Assembly (NCBI GenBank): GCA_035356615.1
Contig: DAOQSN010000038.1
Coordinates: 1 to 51,443 of the forward strand
Direction of reading: 5' to 3'
Origin: JAKQDH01 sp029558835
Lineage (GTDB): Bacteria > Planctomycetota > Phycisphaerae > UBA1845
DNA: 51,443 bases
How positions within the stretch are numbered: the first letter of the stretch is position 1; each line of letters opens with the position of its first letter. The notes under the pieces are model-generated. The model did not search any database. It saw only the letters and a program-made list of their open reading frames with translations, and had not been told where the DNA came from. The translations under genes were made by a program, and so were the position numbers. Below, piece by piece: positions 41,807-50,385 of this stretch.

Positions 41807-43078
41807 ATGAAGCACGCACGCAGGGAGGCGGCGGCGGTACTCAGCGTCGTTCTGGGGGTCATGGCGACAGGCTGCAGTTGGCCGGGGATGCAGCCGTTCG
41901 GTAAGGCCCAGCAGCAACAGCCGGCACCGGCAGCGACCGAGGGTGAACCCGCGGGGGCACCGGCGGACGGTCAGCCCCAGCCCGACCTTGCCGCCATCGA
42001 GGAGTTTCTCCGCAAGACCGAACACTATGCCCAGCAGGCCGACACGCCCGCGCCGGAGTCGGTTCCCGCGTCAGCGTCGGAACAGGGCGAACCCGCGGTC
42101 CAGGCGTTGACGGGCTCGTCACCGGAGCCAGCCCCCCCCGATGCGACCTTCCCGCCCGCGGATCAAGATGCCACCCTCCTGTCACCCGACCGGCAATTGG
42201 CCAACGCGGGTCTGGAGCTGGGTCCCGGGCTTTCACCGGCGCCCACCCAGGCCATTCCCGTGCTGGAGGCGGTGACGATACGAGTACCGAATCCGCCCGC
42301 CACGGCGACGCGGAGCGCGGAGTCGGACACCATCGCGAACGCGCCGCTGCAAGCGCGGCCGACGGTCAGCCGGGCGGTGGCCCAGGAACTTCTCGACCGT
42401 CTGGAGGCCGACGCGCCGGCCGACGATTTCGCGGCGCAGTGGCGTCTGCGGCTGGTGCAGCTCGCGGCCGGGCGCCCGCAGGAGGCGCGGCAGGTTCCCG
42501 AAGCGCTGCCGGTGCGGGAGCGGCGTCTGTTGCAGGCTCTGGTGGACGTGGGGATGGCGACGCAACGGGCGGCCCAGGAACCCGTGCAGGCAGCCGATGA
42601 GGCCCTGCGCCGAACGGAGGAGTTGCACACGCTGCTGGTCGAACTGGCCGACCCGGCGGTCGCGAAGGTCGTCTTCTGCCGCCGGGTGGTGAGCTTCGGC
42701 AGTTACGAGGAGATGGAGGAGAGCGAATTCGTGGCCGGGCGCACCCTGCACACGATCATCTACAGCGAGGTGCGCAACCTGTCGGCGGAGACAACGGAGG
42801 ACGGGCGTTTTCGCACCCTGCTGAGCACCCGGCTGGAGGTGCTCAACGCCGAAGGCAAGTCGATGTGGCAGCATGAGGAGCCGAAGGTGGAGGACATCTG
42901 CCGGGGGCGCCGCAACGATTTCTTCCTTGCCCAGCGGATCGCGCTGCCGCCGACGCTGCCGCCGGGGCCGTACACGCTGAAGGTGCTGGTCGAGGACCGC
43001 CTCTCGGGACGAGCCCACGAGGCTGCGCTGCCGTTTACGATCGGCACCCTTACCCCTGCCACCGGCAGTCAGCCGTAG
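41807..43078 (+). CDS. lipoprotein of unknown function
   Basis: 423 residues. Lipobox VMATGC at residues 18-23 predicts a lipid-anchored protein. A long Pro/Ala/Gln/Glu-rich linker (about 24-150) precedes a helical domain and a C-terminal beta-rich domain that contains CRRVVSFGSYEEME and LPPGPYTLKVLVEDRLSG, the latter like a carbohydrate- or ligand-binding beta-sandwich edge. ATG 41807. Same strand as holA (64-bp gap). Probably attached to the outer membrane, facing the periplasm. Confidence 0.78.
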   Translation: MKHARREAAAVLSVVLGVMATGCSWPGMQPFGKAQQQQPAPAATEGEPAGAPADGQPQPDLAAIEEFLRKTEHYAQQADTPAPESVPASASEQGEPAVQALTGSSPEPAPPDATFPPADQDATLLSPDRQLANAGLELGPGLSPAPTQAIPVLEAVTIRVPNPPATATRSAESDTIANAPLQARPTVSRAVAQELLDRLEADAPADDFAAQWRLRLVQLAAGRPQEARQVPEALPVRERRLLQALVDVGMATQRAAQEPVQAADEALRRTEELHTLLVELADPAVAKVVFCRRVVSFGSYEEMEESEFVAGRTLHTIIYSEVRNLSAETTEDGRFRTLLSTRLEVLNAEGKSMWQHEEPKVEDICRGRRNDFFLAQRIALPPTLPPGPYTLKVLVEDRLSGRAHEAALPFTIGTLTPATGSQP

Positions 43079-43205
43079 TTGTGCGGCGACGCTCCGGCGG
43101 CGGCGACCTGGGGGCCCGGCGCTGGCGCCGCTGATGTGGACCCTCCTGGTTCGCCCCGCACCGGCGTTTTCCCGGCCCAGGCGTGTATCACCATGGCCGG
43201 GCGGC

Positions 43206-43211
43206 TATAAT
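43206..43211 (+). promoter_or_regulatory. consensus TATAAT -10 box
   Basis: Perfect TATAAT with a poor -35 region 17 nt upstream. The transcript would start near 43218, about 45 nt before the small gene at 43263. Confidence 0.5.
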
Positions 43212-43262
43212 AGTCTGCGTGGGCACGTCCGTATCCTGGGCAACTTCTATAGGAGTCCCGCC

Positions 43263-43559
43263 ATGCAAGCCGCCATGATCTTCGCCGGTAGCGGACCCAT
43301 CCTGGTGCTGACCAGTCACGACGGTCTGGAAGACCCCACCCTGCTCGCCCGCCTGGCCGGCAAGGGCATCCGCAAGTTCATCGCCTATCCTGTGCCGATC
43401 GAGGTGCTGCAGCAGAAGTACGGCGCACACTTCGATATTGTCTGCGAGCGGCTCGACGAGTCGGACGACCTGCGCGTGCTGGATTTCGACGGCCGACGGG
43501 CGATGGAACTGCTGCCCTTCAGCGTGTTGGGCAAGCCGATCTTCCATGAGCCGAGTTGA
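43263..43559 (+). CDS. small conserved-looking cytosolic protein
   Basis: 98 residues from ATG 43263, with GGAG (43252-43255) 7 nt upstream and TATAAT at 43206. No signal peptide or membrane segment. MIFAGSGPILVLTSHDGLED, then LAGKGIRKFIAYPVP and LDFDGRRAMELLPF give a regular alpha/beta pattern. I recall similar short proteins in proteobacteria and planctomycetes but cannot name a function. The clean promoter and ribosome site indicate an independently, perhaps strongly, expressed gene. Confidence 0.75.
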   Translation: MQAAMIFAGSGPILVLTSHDGLEDPTLLARLAGKGIRKFIAYPVPIEVLQQKYGAHFDIVCERLDESDDLRVLDFDGRRAMELLPFSVLGKPIFHEPS

Positions 43560-43962
43560 GGGTCCGTCGAGGTGGCGTCGACTCCCGCAGCCGACATGGA
43601 CGGTGCCAAGCGCCTTGGTGTCCGAGATGTCTGCCGCGGGCCAGAGAAGGCCACAACGGTGCGCCGGGCGACCGCACGTGACACGGTGAACGGAACGACC
43701 GTGTGCAGACGCGCGCCACTGGCGATGGAACTCGGGCGCTCCACAACCCCCACCAGTGTCGGGACGGTTCGGACCGGCGGCACCGAAGCGCGCTCAGTGG
43801 CTCGGCCTGCGGAGGCGCACATCAACTCAATCATTCGACCTGTGTAGCGCAGGCGTTCTGAGCAGCAGCCCACTTGTTCATGCCCCCAGGTGCGGCCAGG
43901 CACGTGCCGGCTGGGTATCATGGGCGCAGGGCCACACTCTTCGTCCCCGGCAGGCCAGGAAC
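43560..43962. other. non-coding region
   Basis: 403 bp. Short open frames on both strands lack family features or a good ribosome site. Nothing else seen. Confidence 0.45.
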
Positions 43963-44622
43963 ATGACGCGCCACGGCGCCAGGTCGGTTCTGAGGTTTGT
44001 GGTACTTCTCGCTACGGCGTTGTGCATCGCCGGCTTGCTCGGTCCGACTCTGGTGTGGAACCCCGACCCCTGGCGGTACCTCGCCGTGCAGTTGGACAAG
44101 GCGACATTGCAGGTCGAGTTCTGGAGGACATCCCGGAGCGATACCGTAACGGGGTTTCATACGCCATATGGAAGCCGGCAGGTCTCCCTGGCAGGGTTCA
44201 CTTTGGGGTCGGAACTGGTCCGGACCGAAACATGCTGGGCGCTGACTGACGAGGCTGTCAGACGCCATGTCCGCATGAGGAATCTGTGGCAGTTCTCTAC
44301 GGACCGCCCCGACAGTTGGCTGAGGCTCACTTTCTTCGGAAGGTGCCGCGTGTTCCTCGTGCGCGGGACGCACGTTGCCCACTCGGCGACGCGGCTGGTT
44401 TGCCCGCTCTGGCCGTGGCCCCTCCTTTTCGCCGCGCACTGGAGTGTTGTACTCGTCCGCGGGGCGTGTCGGTACCGGAGACGGCGCAGGCAGGGCCTCT
44501 GCCTCCACTGCGGCTACAGCCTCACGGGCAACGTCAGCGGCGTCTGCCCGGAGTGCGGGCGGGCGGTGCCGGTGCCGTCGGGTGAGCGGGATGGCGAGCC
44601 GGACACGGGGGAGAGTCGGTAG
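43963..44622 (+). CDS. membrane protein with C-terminal GNVSGVCPECG zinc ribbon
   Basis: 219 residues. One N-terminal TM segment (about residues 9-27), an ectodomain of about 120 residues, a second TM (about LWPWPLLFAAHWSVVLV), then a basic stretch RYRRRRRQ and the zinc ribbon with CLHCGYSL and GNVSGVCPECG. This ribbon, following a basic membrane-proximal patch, recurs in many planctomycete proteins of unknown role. ATG 43963 follows AGGA at 43956-43959. The upstream frame to 43756 is not used. Confidence 0.75.
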   Translation: MTRHGARSVLRFVVLLATALCIAGLLGPTLVWNPDPWRYLAVQLDKATLQVEFWRTSRSDTVTGFHTPYGSRQVSLAGFTLGSELVRTETCWALTDEAVRRHVRMRNLWQFSTDRPDSWLRLTFFGRCRVFLVRGTHVAHSATRLVCPLWPWPLLFAAHWSVVLVRGACRYRRRRRQGLCLHCGYSLTGNVSGVCPECGRAVPVPSGERDGEPDTGESR

Positions 44623-45066
44623 CCGGGGCGCAGGGTCCGAGCGAACGCCGGGGCCGTCAACTCGATTGACCCCGGAACGGCGGGAGCGCGAATCGCCGAG
44701 CAGTTCCACACGACAGGGAAACCGACAGCGAGGTCAGAGTGGCATGGCCAGGCGCGGCCCTGCCGTGCCTTCCCGCCGACCGGCTGCTGCTGCCACCGCA
44801 TGCCGGCCGGCCTGTCCGCAGACCGGCGCCTTCGGCTTGGGCAGGCTACCCTCCTCGTTTGCCCTTTGCTTGCTCCTGTTCAGTGAACGTGCGGTGGGTG
44901 GGGCCGGTACTCGGTCTCGTGCTCGGTGTAACTCGCTGGTGAGTGCGCGGCGTGCGGTTTCGTGGACCAGCGCAGACGTCTGACACCAAGTCGCGGCAAG
45001 GCTTGGCGAGTGCACGTGCGCGTGGCGGCCCGGTCGTTCTCCGGGCCCCCCTTGAAGCGGGGCTCA
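44623..45066. other. non-coding region
   Basis: 444 bp between convergent genes. It holds GGCATGCC-type repeat DNA with a 21-nt exact match to the nuoJ 5' repeat. No gene seen. Confidence 0.5.
44823..44843. repeat. copy of the nuoJ-associated repeat word
   Basis: Exact 21-nt match (CCGGCGCC...TTGGGCA) to 25736-25756, with CCGCATGCCGGCC words just upstream (near 44800). Confidence 0.65.
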
Positions 45067-46494
45067 CTAGGGCGCCGGCTGGTCGAACGACCGCTGGAAG
45101 ACGGCGAAATCCGCAAGGTCCACGTCGCCGTCCGAGTCGGCGTCGAACGAGGCACAACCCGGAAAGGCCAACGTGCCCGACGGGCCGTACATGCAGTCGG
45201 CAAGATAGCTGAAGTCCTCGGTAGAGACGGTGCCGTCACAGTTACAATCCATGAGCTCACAGTCATCGACGAGGATATCCACGATGATGCCCTCGATGAC
45301 GGTGAGGCTCATGGGTAACTCGGTGGGCAGCAGATACCAGCCGTCGTAGGAGCCACCCCAGCCGAAGTTGAGGTGGTAGTAGCCATTCGTGTTGTAGCCG
45401 TCCACCACCAGGTTGTGCCCGGAAGTCCAACCCGGATTGACGATGGCGAGGTGCGCGGGGAAACCGTCGATCATGTTCTGCGCGAGGCGCGGATAGGGCC
45501 CGGAGGAGCCCTCGTACAACAACTCGGCCGTGTCACAGCCGAACTTCTCGTACGCATCCATGGCCTGGTCGACACCGAACGTTCCCGAGCCCGAGCTGGT
45601 GTACACCTGTTGGGCGGCCACGCCGCAGGCGAAGACGAGCGCGGCCTTGTCCGTCGAGGTCGGGGCGGCGCCGTAGAAGTACCTTTCGAACAAGGTGTCC
45701 AGGTAGGCGTTCAGTTGCGGGAAAGAAGGGAACGAGCGCGCCACATAGTCGTTGTCAATCCAGTACCTCCTGCCCGAGTAGTTATGATAGTAGTCATCCA
45801 GGTCGCTGAAGTGCGTGGCATTGAGCCGCTCGTGGTAATTGACGATTTGCGCCATGGCGACCGCCGGGCAGCCGGCGATACTGCGCGAGCCGGTCACGGG
45901 GTCGGTGGGACAGAGGTTGTTATAGGGCGAACTCTGGGTCCAGCGGGTCAGCACCCAGCCGCCGGTGGGCGTGGAACCGGAGGGTGGCCACTGCTGGAAG
46001 CGCGTACCGCCCGGCGGAACGGCGGCTGACTCGGTCGCCGCGGTCCAGGCGGCGCGCCGCTGTTCGAGGAGGTCGGGTGACAGCGCGCTGAGGTGATCCA
46101 GGCGGGAGCGGACGTCCCAGCGCAGCAGATCAGTCAGCGGGTCGCCCGCCTCCCGCTCGGCGTCAAAGTCAGTGGTGAAGGAGTAGGCGATGACGGGAGG
46201 CAGCTCGGCCGAGGCGCAGACCACTATGTATCCGTGCGGCTGGACGTCGAAACGGTAGTACAGAGGCTCCCCCCTGCTCGCCTCGGTGACCGGCGTGCCC
46301 TCACCCAGGGTGAAGATGCCTGACGTGGCGAAGCTCCGCAGGTGGTTGTTCGCCACGCGGGTGGCCTGCGCGAGGTCTATCCGGCTGCCATCCGGAAACA
46401 CGTCATTCGTCGCCGGCACCGCCGGCGTCGAGACCGCAAACAGAAGGGACACCCAAATACCGATTGCCCACGGCAAGAGGCCTCTTGGGTCCAC
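45067..46494 (-). CDS. C10-family (streptopain-like) peptidase with dockerin
   Basis: 475 residues, secreted: signal peptide ending near AVSTPAVPA (about residue 28). A SpeB-type propeptide follows, then the catalytic domain with Cys209 in SIAGCPAVAMAQIVNYH and His360 in TSGHNLVVDGYN, and the YYHLNFGWGGSYDGWYLLP strand. The C-terminus has a dockerin-type double calcium loop at about 412-470: DCNCDGTVSTEDF and DADSDGDVDLADF. GTG 46494 has GGAGGG 7 nt upstream. The adjacent sulfatase also has a dockerin, so both may dock to a common cohesin or be anchored otherwise. No cohesin is visible here. Confidence 0.9.
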   Translation of the reverse strand: MDPRGLLPWAIGIWVSLLFAVSTPAVPATNDVFPDGSRIDLAQATRVANNHLRSFATSGIFTLGEGTPVTEASRGEPLYYRFDVQPHGYIVVCASAELPPVIAYSFTTDFDAEREAGDPLTDLLRWDVRSRLDHLSALSPDLLEQRRAAWTAATESAAVPPGGTRFQQWPPSGSTPTGGWVLTRWTQSSPYNNLCPTDPVTGSRSIAGCPAVAMAQIVNYHERLNATHFSDLDDYYHNYSGRRYWIDNDYVARSFPSFPQLNAYLDTLFERYFYGAAPTSTDKAALVFACGVAAQQVYTSSGSGTFGVDQAMDAYEKFGCDTAELLYEGSSGPYPRLAQNMIDGFPAHLAIVNPGWTSGHNLVVDGYNTNGYYHLNFGWGGSYDGWYLLPTELPMSLTVIEGIIVDILVDDCELMDCNCDGTVSTEDFSYLADCMYGPSGTLAFPGCASFDADSDGDVDLADFAVFQRSFDQPAP

Positions 46495-46868
46495 GTTCTT
46501 ACCCTCCGTTATCCGACCTGCGTGTCATAATCCCCGCGTCAGGAACAAAGCAGGCGTGCGCTGCGGCCACCCGCCGCGCTCAGCGGTTGCGGGCTGCACC
46601 GTCCCCTTGCCGGCCGCGGTTGCCGGCCCCCCATCAGCGTACGCACGCCATCATACACGAATGACGTTCGCACTGCAAGGGTCGGCACCGGTACGCCAAG
46701 CTGTCACCCAGCGCAAGCGGGACGGCTCACGTCTTCAGGAACCCGGTCACGCGTGATGACGAAGCGGCCGCACGAGCCGCTACCCCCTTGGATGCGTAGC
46801 CACCGGCGCCGCCCGGTCCCTGAAACAGGTGGGCCCCGCAAGCCGCGGTCGCGTGAGCATCGTGCCGC
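46495..46868. other. spacer between sulfatase and peptidase
   Basis: 374 bp; no gene or obvious promoter pair seen. The spacing suggests that the two minus-strand genes are transcribed separately. Confidence 0.45.
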
Positions 46869-49067
46869 TCAGTTGCTTATGCAGGTTTCGAAACGCACGA
46901 TGTGCACCTGTGGACCGCCGTGATGCGGCGACACGGAGCAGTCCTCGACGCGGATGTCGAAGTAGAAGAGCCCCGCGGTCGTGGGCACACCGGTGATGCT
47001 CCCGTCCGCATTCAGGTTCAAACCGGGCGGCAGGCCCGTCCATTGGGGGTTCTGATTGCCGAGGTACTCGCTCCAGGAATAGGGCGGGGTTCCGCCGACC
47101 GCCTGGACCTGGAAGCTGTACGGGTCGCCGCATTTGGCGGCGGGCGCCGACCCCCACGGATGGACGAACCCCACAATCGTCAACCCGCGTTCCTGGGCAA
47201 GCAGACCGGCCAACGCACCCTTCAACTCCGCCCAGGCGGGGTCGGCGTGCTGACTTGCCAACTCGTACGGATCCGTCTGCAAATCGTAGAGCTCGTCCAC
47301 CCAGACTCCGCTCCAGATGTAGTCGTACAGCACGTATTTCCAACGCTGCTGCCGGACCGCACCCCAACTGGTGGCATGTGTCGGCGTGTCCAGACGGAAG
47401 AACTCCAGCACCAGAGAGTCCCTCCAGGGTGCTTGCGCGTCCTCGACGAGCCTGACCAGGCTCGTCCCATTGCTCAACGGCGTCTGGGCGATTTCCTCTT
47501 CCGTGTACCCTGCCAGATGCAGGATGGTCGCGGGGACGTCCAGGTCCGCGGCTACGAGCTGGTCGCGCACGCCGGGATCAGCGCCGGGCATGCGGACCAC
47601 CAGCGGCACGCGAATGGACTCCTCGTAGGGCCAGCCCTTGGAAAAGCGCTTGTGCTCTCCCCACATCTCGCCGTTGTCGGAGGCGAAAATCACCACGGTG
47701 TTGTCCCGCAGCCAGGGGTTCTGGTCGAGGGCGGTGCAGATGCTGCCCACCATCCGGTCGACGGCGTGCACGCAGCGCAACATGTCGGCGAAGAACTCAT
47801 CCGGATCACGGCCGCCCGACGCGAAGGGGGTCTGATGGTTGTAGTACCTGGTGAAACTCGGTTCCACGTAACCGCGCAAGTGCCACGGTTTGTCGCTCAC
47901 ATCCTCCTCGCCCCAGGCGCGCCCCCGGTACTCGAACCCGGGCCACAACTGGGCGTCCTCCGGAGCCGGATAGGCAGGGTCATGGGGAGCGTAAGGGGTG
48001 ATGTGCAGGAAAAACGGCACCTGGCGCTCGGCGGCGTCCTCCAGAAAAGCCAGCGCCAGCTCCTCCTCTGACTGCGTCAGGTAGGGCATCTGGCCGAAGC
48101 CCTGCTGGATCGTCGCCAGGTCGGCTAGATCCACGTCCCCGTCGGTGTCGGCGTCGAAGCATGCACAGGCCAAGCCCGCGGAAACGCCGGGTCCCTGCAG
48201 GCAGGGGACCAAGTGCTTGAAGTCATCCCAGTCAATGTCGCCTTCGTGATCGTAGTCCCCGGCGCGCGTGTACAGCGCGCGGATGACCGCCGACACGGAA
48301 GCCGGGAAGCCCCGGGCCTCCTGCTCCTCCAGGAACGCGTCCAACTCGGAAAGCTGATGGGGCAGACGGATGTCCTGCGGCGTATACAGCCCGCGCTCGG
48401 GCCCCCCCGTCGAGCTTGACCCGAACGTGTACACCTGCCCGATGTAGTTGGACGACTGACTTTGCAGCCACGCGCTCCACCCCGGCGGCACATAACGCAG
48501 ACTGGGAATGTACTGCCCGTGGCTGTCGTAGCCGGTGAGTTCCGCGGAGTTGTTGATGTACTTGCCCAGCAGCGCCGTCCGGTAACCCTGGGCTTGCAGG
48601 AGCGTCCCCAGAGTCTGGCCATCGTAGAAGCGGCCCGCGCCGCCGCAGGGGAACTCGTTGGTCAGCACTCCTGTGTGGCGCGGATAGAATCCACCCGAGA
48701 GGATGGCCGCCCGCGAGGGCGCGCACACTGGACAAGTAACGAGCGTCTGAGTGAACACGATCCCCGACGTCATCAGTTGCTCTTCGACGTTCGGCATCAC
48801 ATCCTGGGGCATGTACGCAGGGCCCACCCCGGCAATCGAGTCAAAGCGCTGATCGTCGGTCATGATGAAGATGATGTTGGGTTGAGTCCGCGCAGGCGGC
48901 GGTGCCGCCGAAGCCGGCACGCCCGCCGACGCGGAGTGCGCTGGCAACAGAGAAGCCGCGCCTGGGGCGCCGCTGCCGGGCCCGGGCGGTTCGCCCGCGA
49001 AGGCCATGCCCGCGCGTTTGCCTGAGTGCGCAACCCCCACTGTGGTCACTACGATCAGCAGACGCAA
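46869..49067 (-). CDS. secreted sulfatase with internal dockerin and C-terminal Ig-like domain
   Basis: Start TTG 49067 is 6 nt after AGGAGG and gives a good signal peptide (LRLLIVVTTVGVAHS...); the ATG at 49100 has a poorly spaced site. 732 residues from the TTG. Sulfatase domain: PNIIFIMTDDQR (metal Asp pair), CPVCAPSRAAILSGG with the formylglycine Cys115, TALLGKY, then FASDNGEMWGEHKRFSKGWPY. Unusually, a complete dockerin-type module (DYDHEGDIDWDDF ... DADTDGDVDLADL, about 270-327) lies in the middle of the catalytic domain, ahead of PFFLHITPYAPHDP. The C-terminus has an Ig-like putative domain (LPPGLNLNADGSITGVPT). It would desulfate extracellular polysaccharide. No formylglycine-generating enzyme is in the window. 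Confidence 0.9.
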   Translation of the reverse strand: MRLLIVVTTVGVAHSGKRAGMAFAGEPPGPGSGAPGAASLLPAHSASAGVPASAAPPPARTQPNIIFIMTDDQRFDSIAGVGPAYMPQDVMPNVEEQLMTSGIVFTQTLVTCPVCAPSRAAILSGGFYPRHTGVLTNEFPCGGAGRFYDGQTLGTLLQAQGYRTALLGKYINNSAELTGYDSHGQYIPSLRYVPPGWSAWLQSQSSNYIGQVYTFGSSSTGGPERGLYTPQDIRLPHQLSELDAFLEEQEARGFPASVSAVIRALYTRAGDYDHEGDIDWDDFKHLVPCLQGPGVSAGLACACFDADTDGDVDLADLATIQQGFGQMPYLTQSEEELALAFLEDAAERQVPFFLHITPYAPHDPAYPAPEDAQLWPGFEYRGRAWGEEDVSDKPWHLRGYVEPSFTRYYNHQTPFASGGRDPDEFFADMLRCVHAVDRMVGSICTALDQNPWLRDNTVVIFASDNGEMWGEHKRFSKGWPYEESIRVPLVVRMPGADPGVRDQLVAADLDVPATILHLAGYTEEEIAQTPLSNGTSLVRLVEDAQAPWRDSLVLEFFRLDTPTHATSWGAVRQQRWKYVLYDYIWSGVWVDELYDLQTDPYELASQHADPAWAELKGALAGLLAQERGLTIVGFVHPWGSAPAAKCGDPYSFQVQAVGGTPPYSWSEYLGNQNPQWTGLPPGLNLNADGSITGVPTTAGLFYFDIRVEDCSVSPHHGGPQVHIVRFETCISN

Positions 49068-49502
49068 GGCCAACCTCCTGCAACGCTTCTCAACCGACAT
49101 GCTCCACGCAGCCTTTCCTCTGCCGTTCCATCACCGGTCTGGTCCGGGCACGAGCAGCATAGGCTCACGCACGGGCCATCACCGGCTGGCGAAGTTGCGA
49201 CGAGTTGGCGACGCGATTCAGAGGTGAGTCCGACGCGCGTCTCTGGCCGACCGACTTGACAGAACACAACGGGCGGACCCAGCGGCGCACCGCCTCACGC
49301 CTCGCCTGCTCACTCGTCTAGGATCACACGCGGGCGGGATTGTACCCAAGCGGGCAAAAAAAACAAGCTGAGCTTAACATGCGTCCACTAAAGGACTTAT
49401 GGCGCTTCCTAAAAAAGCGAAAACGCAAACGCATCCCACAATAAATAGAAAAGGATTGTCCTGGTTTAAAGTGCATACGGACATCAAGGAAGCGAACCGC
49501 TC
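49068..49502. other. divergent AT-rich intergenic region
   Basis: 435 bp. The part from about 49355 to 49490 is strikingly AT-rich with A-runs. A minus-strand promoter for the sulfatase lies at 49339-49366, implying a leader of about 265 nt. No riboswitch was recognised. Confidence 0.55.
49339..49366 (-). promoter_or_regulatory. candidate promoter for sulfatase
   Basis: Minus-strand TTGTTT (49361-49366), 16-nt spacer, TACAAT (49339-49344). The -35 is embedded in an A/T-rich run. Confidence 0.45.
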
Positions 49503-49880
49503 ATGCTGATGCGATTGCTCTCCCTCGCCTGCGTGGTCGCCGTCTCAGCGCCGATGCGACCGCCTGCGGTGGATAGCGCGCCGGGCAGCCCCGGAGACGT
49601 TGCCGAGAACGACGGCAGAGTGACCCAATGCGTTCTGGCGGTTGCCTGCCGCGACTGCGACGCCGAGTTTCAGGCCTCGTGGAGTGCAGCGCGTCAGGCA
49701 ACGACGGCGCGCCTGTGCACGTCCGACCTCGCCGGCAGTCCGCTCGGGATGCCCGGCGCATCCCTCGCAGTGGGTAAGCATCTCTGTCAGGCAGAGGTCC
49801 GGGGTGGGCGAACGTCAGCACGCCAGCGCGAAGAGGGGAATGGGCGGTGGTTCTGCGTTGACTATTTGCTGGGCGGGTAA
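49503..49880 (+). CDS. small secreted protein, doubtful
   Basis: 125 residues. The first 20 look like a signal peptide (MLMRLLSLACVVAVSAPM). The remainder is Cys-containing (CVLAVACRDC) with no recognised family. The start has only AAGGA 12 nt upstream; ATG 49509 is 18 nt away. It lies downstream of the AT-rich region. It could be a short real gene or the remnant of a longer secreted protein; codon use is not strongly convincing. Confidence 0.4.
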   Translation: MLMRLLSLACVVAVSAPMRPPAVDSAPGSPGDVAENDGRVTQCVLAVACRDCDAEFQASWSAARQATTARLCTSDLAGSPLGMPGASLAVGKHLCQAEVRGGRTSARQREEGNGRWFCVDYLLGG

Positions 49881-50385
49881 GACGTCTGCTTTTTGCTTAC
49901 ACCGGGCGAGCGTGGTCGCTGGCAAGTGCTGCCGCTGGCGTTCGACGCGCGTCAGGGGAGAGGGTATGACATGGTCGGGGGAGGGGCGAACCGTTCACAT
50001 CTACGCCGTGGCGGCTATGCCCGTGCGTTCAGGCGGGTAACTCGGGTACCTGCACTGCTGCACGCCGAACGGAGCCGACACGCACGCGGGCGAGCAAGCG
50101 GACTTCGCCTGCGCGCCCTGCCATTGGGATTACGTAGAGGACCCGGCTGTTCGTACTCACCATCGTCCTGCCAGCCCGCGCGCCGGTGCCCGGCCCATCC
50201 GCGGCTGCCGTCACGGCTGACAGCCTGTTGAAGAACGGTCGGATCGCAGTTTAAGTCGGGACAGCCAGCGCAGCCGAGGCCACGCTACTTCGGCCATGGG
50301 GGGGCCAACGCTGCTTCATCAACGGGCTGCTGAGCTTGGCCGCGGCGCAGACGCACCGCCCGGACCCTCGGGCGCCGCCTGCTGA
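49881..50385. other. non-coding region
   Basis: 505 bp. It contains the second 110-bp element (50221-50334). Short open frames are unsupported. Confidence 0.5.
50221..50334. repeat. about 114-bp element with terminal inverted repeats, copy 2
   Basis: Starts CAGCCTGTTGAAGAACGGTC and ends CTTCATCAACGGGCTGCTGAG-like; internal CGGCCATGGGGGGGCCAACG. Same organisation as 13242-13352. Confidence 0.75.

Noticed and set aside
49380..49500. Cyclic di-GMP (GEMM) riboswitch
   Set aside because: A/G-rich text such as ACGCAAACGC looked suggestive, but the conserved P1/P2 stems and GNRA receptor could not be found.
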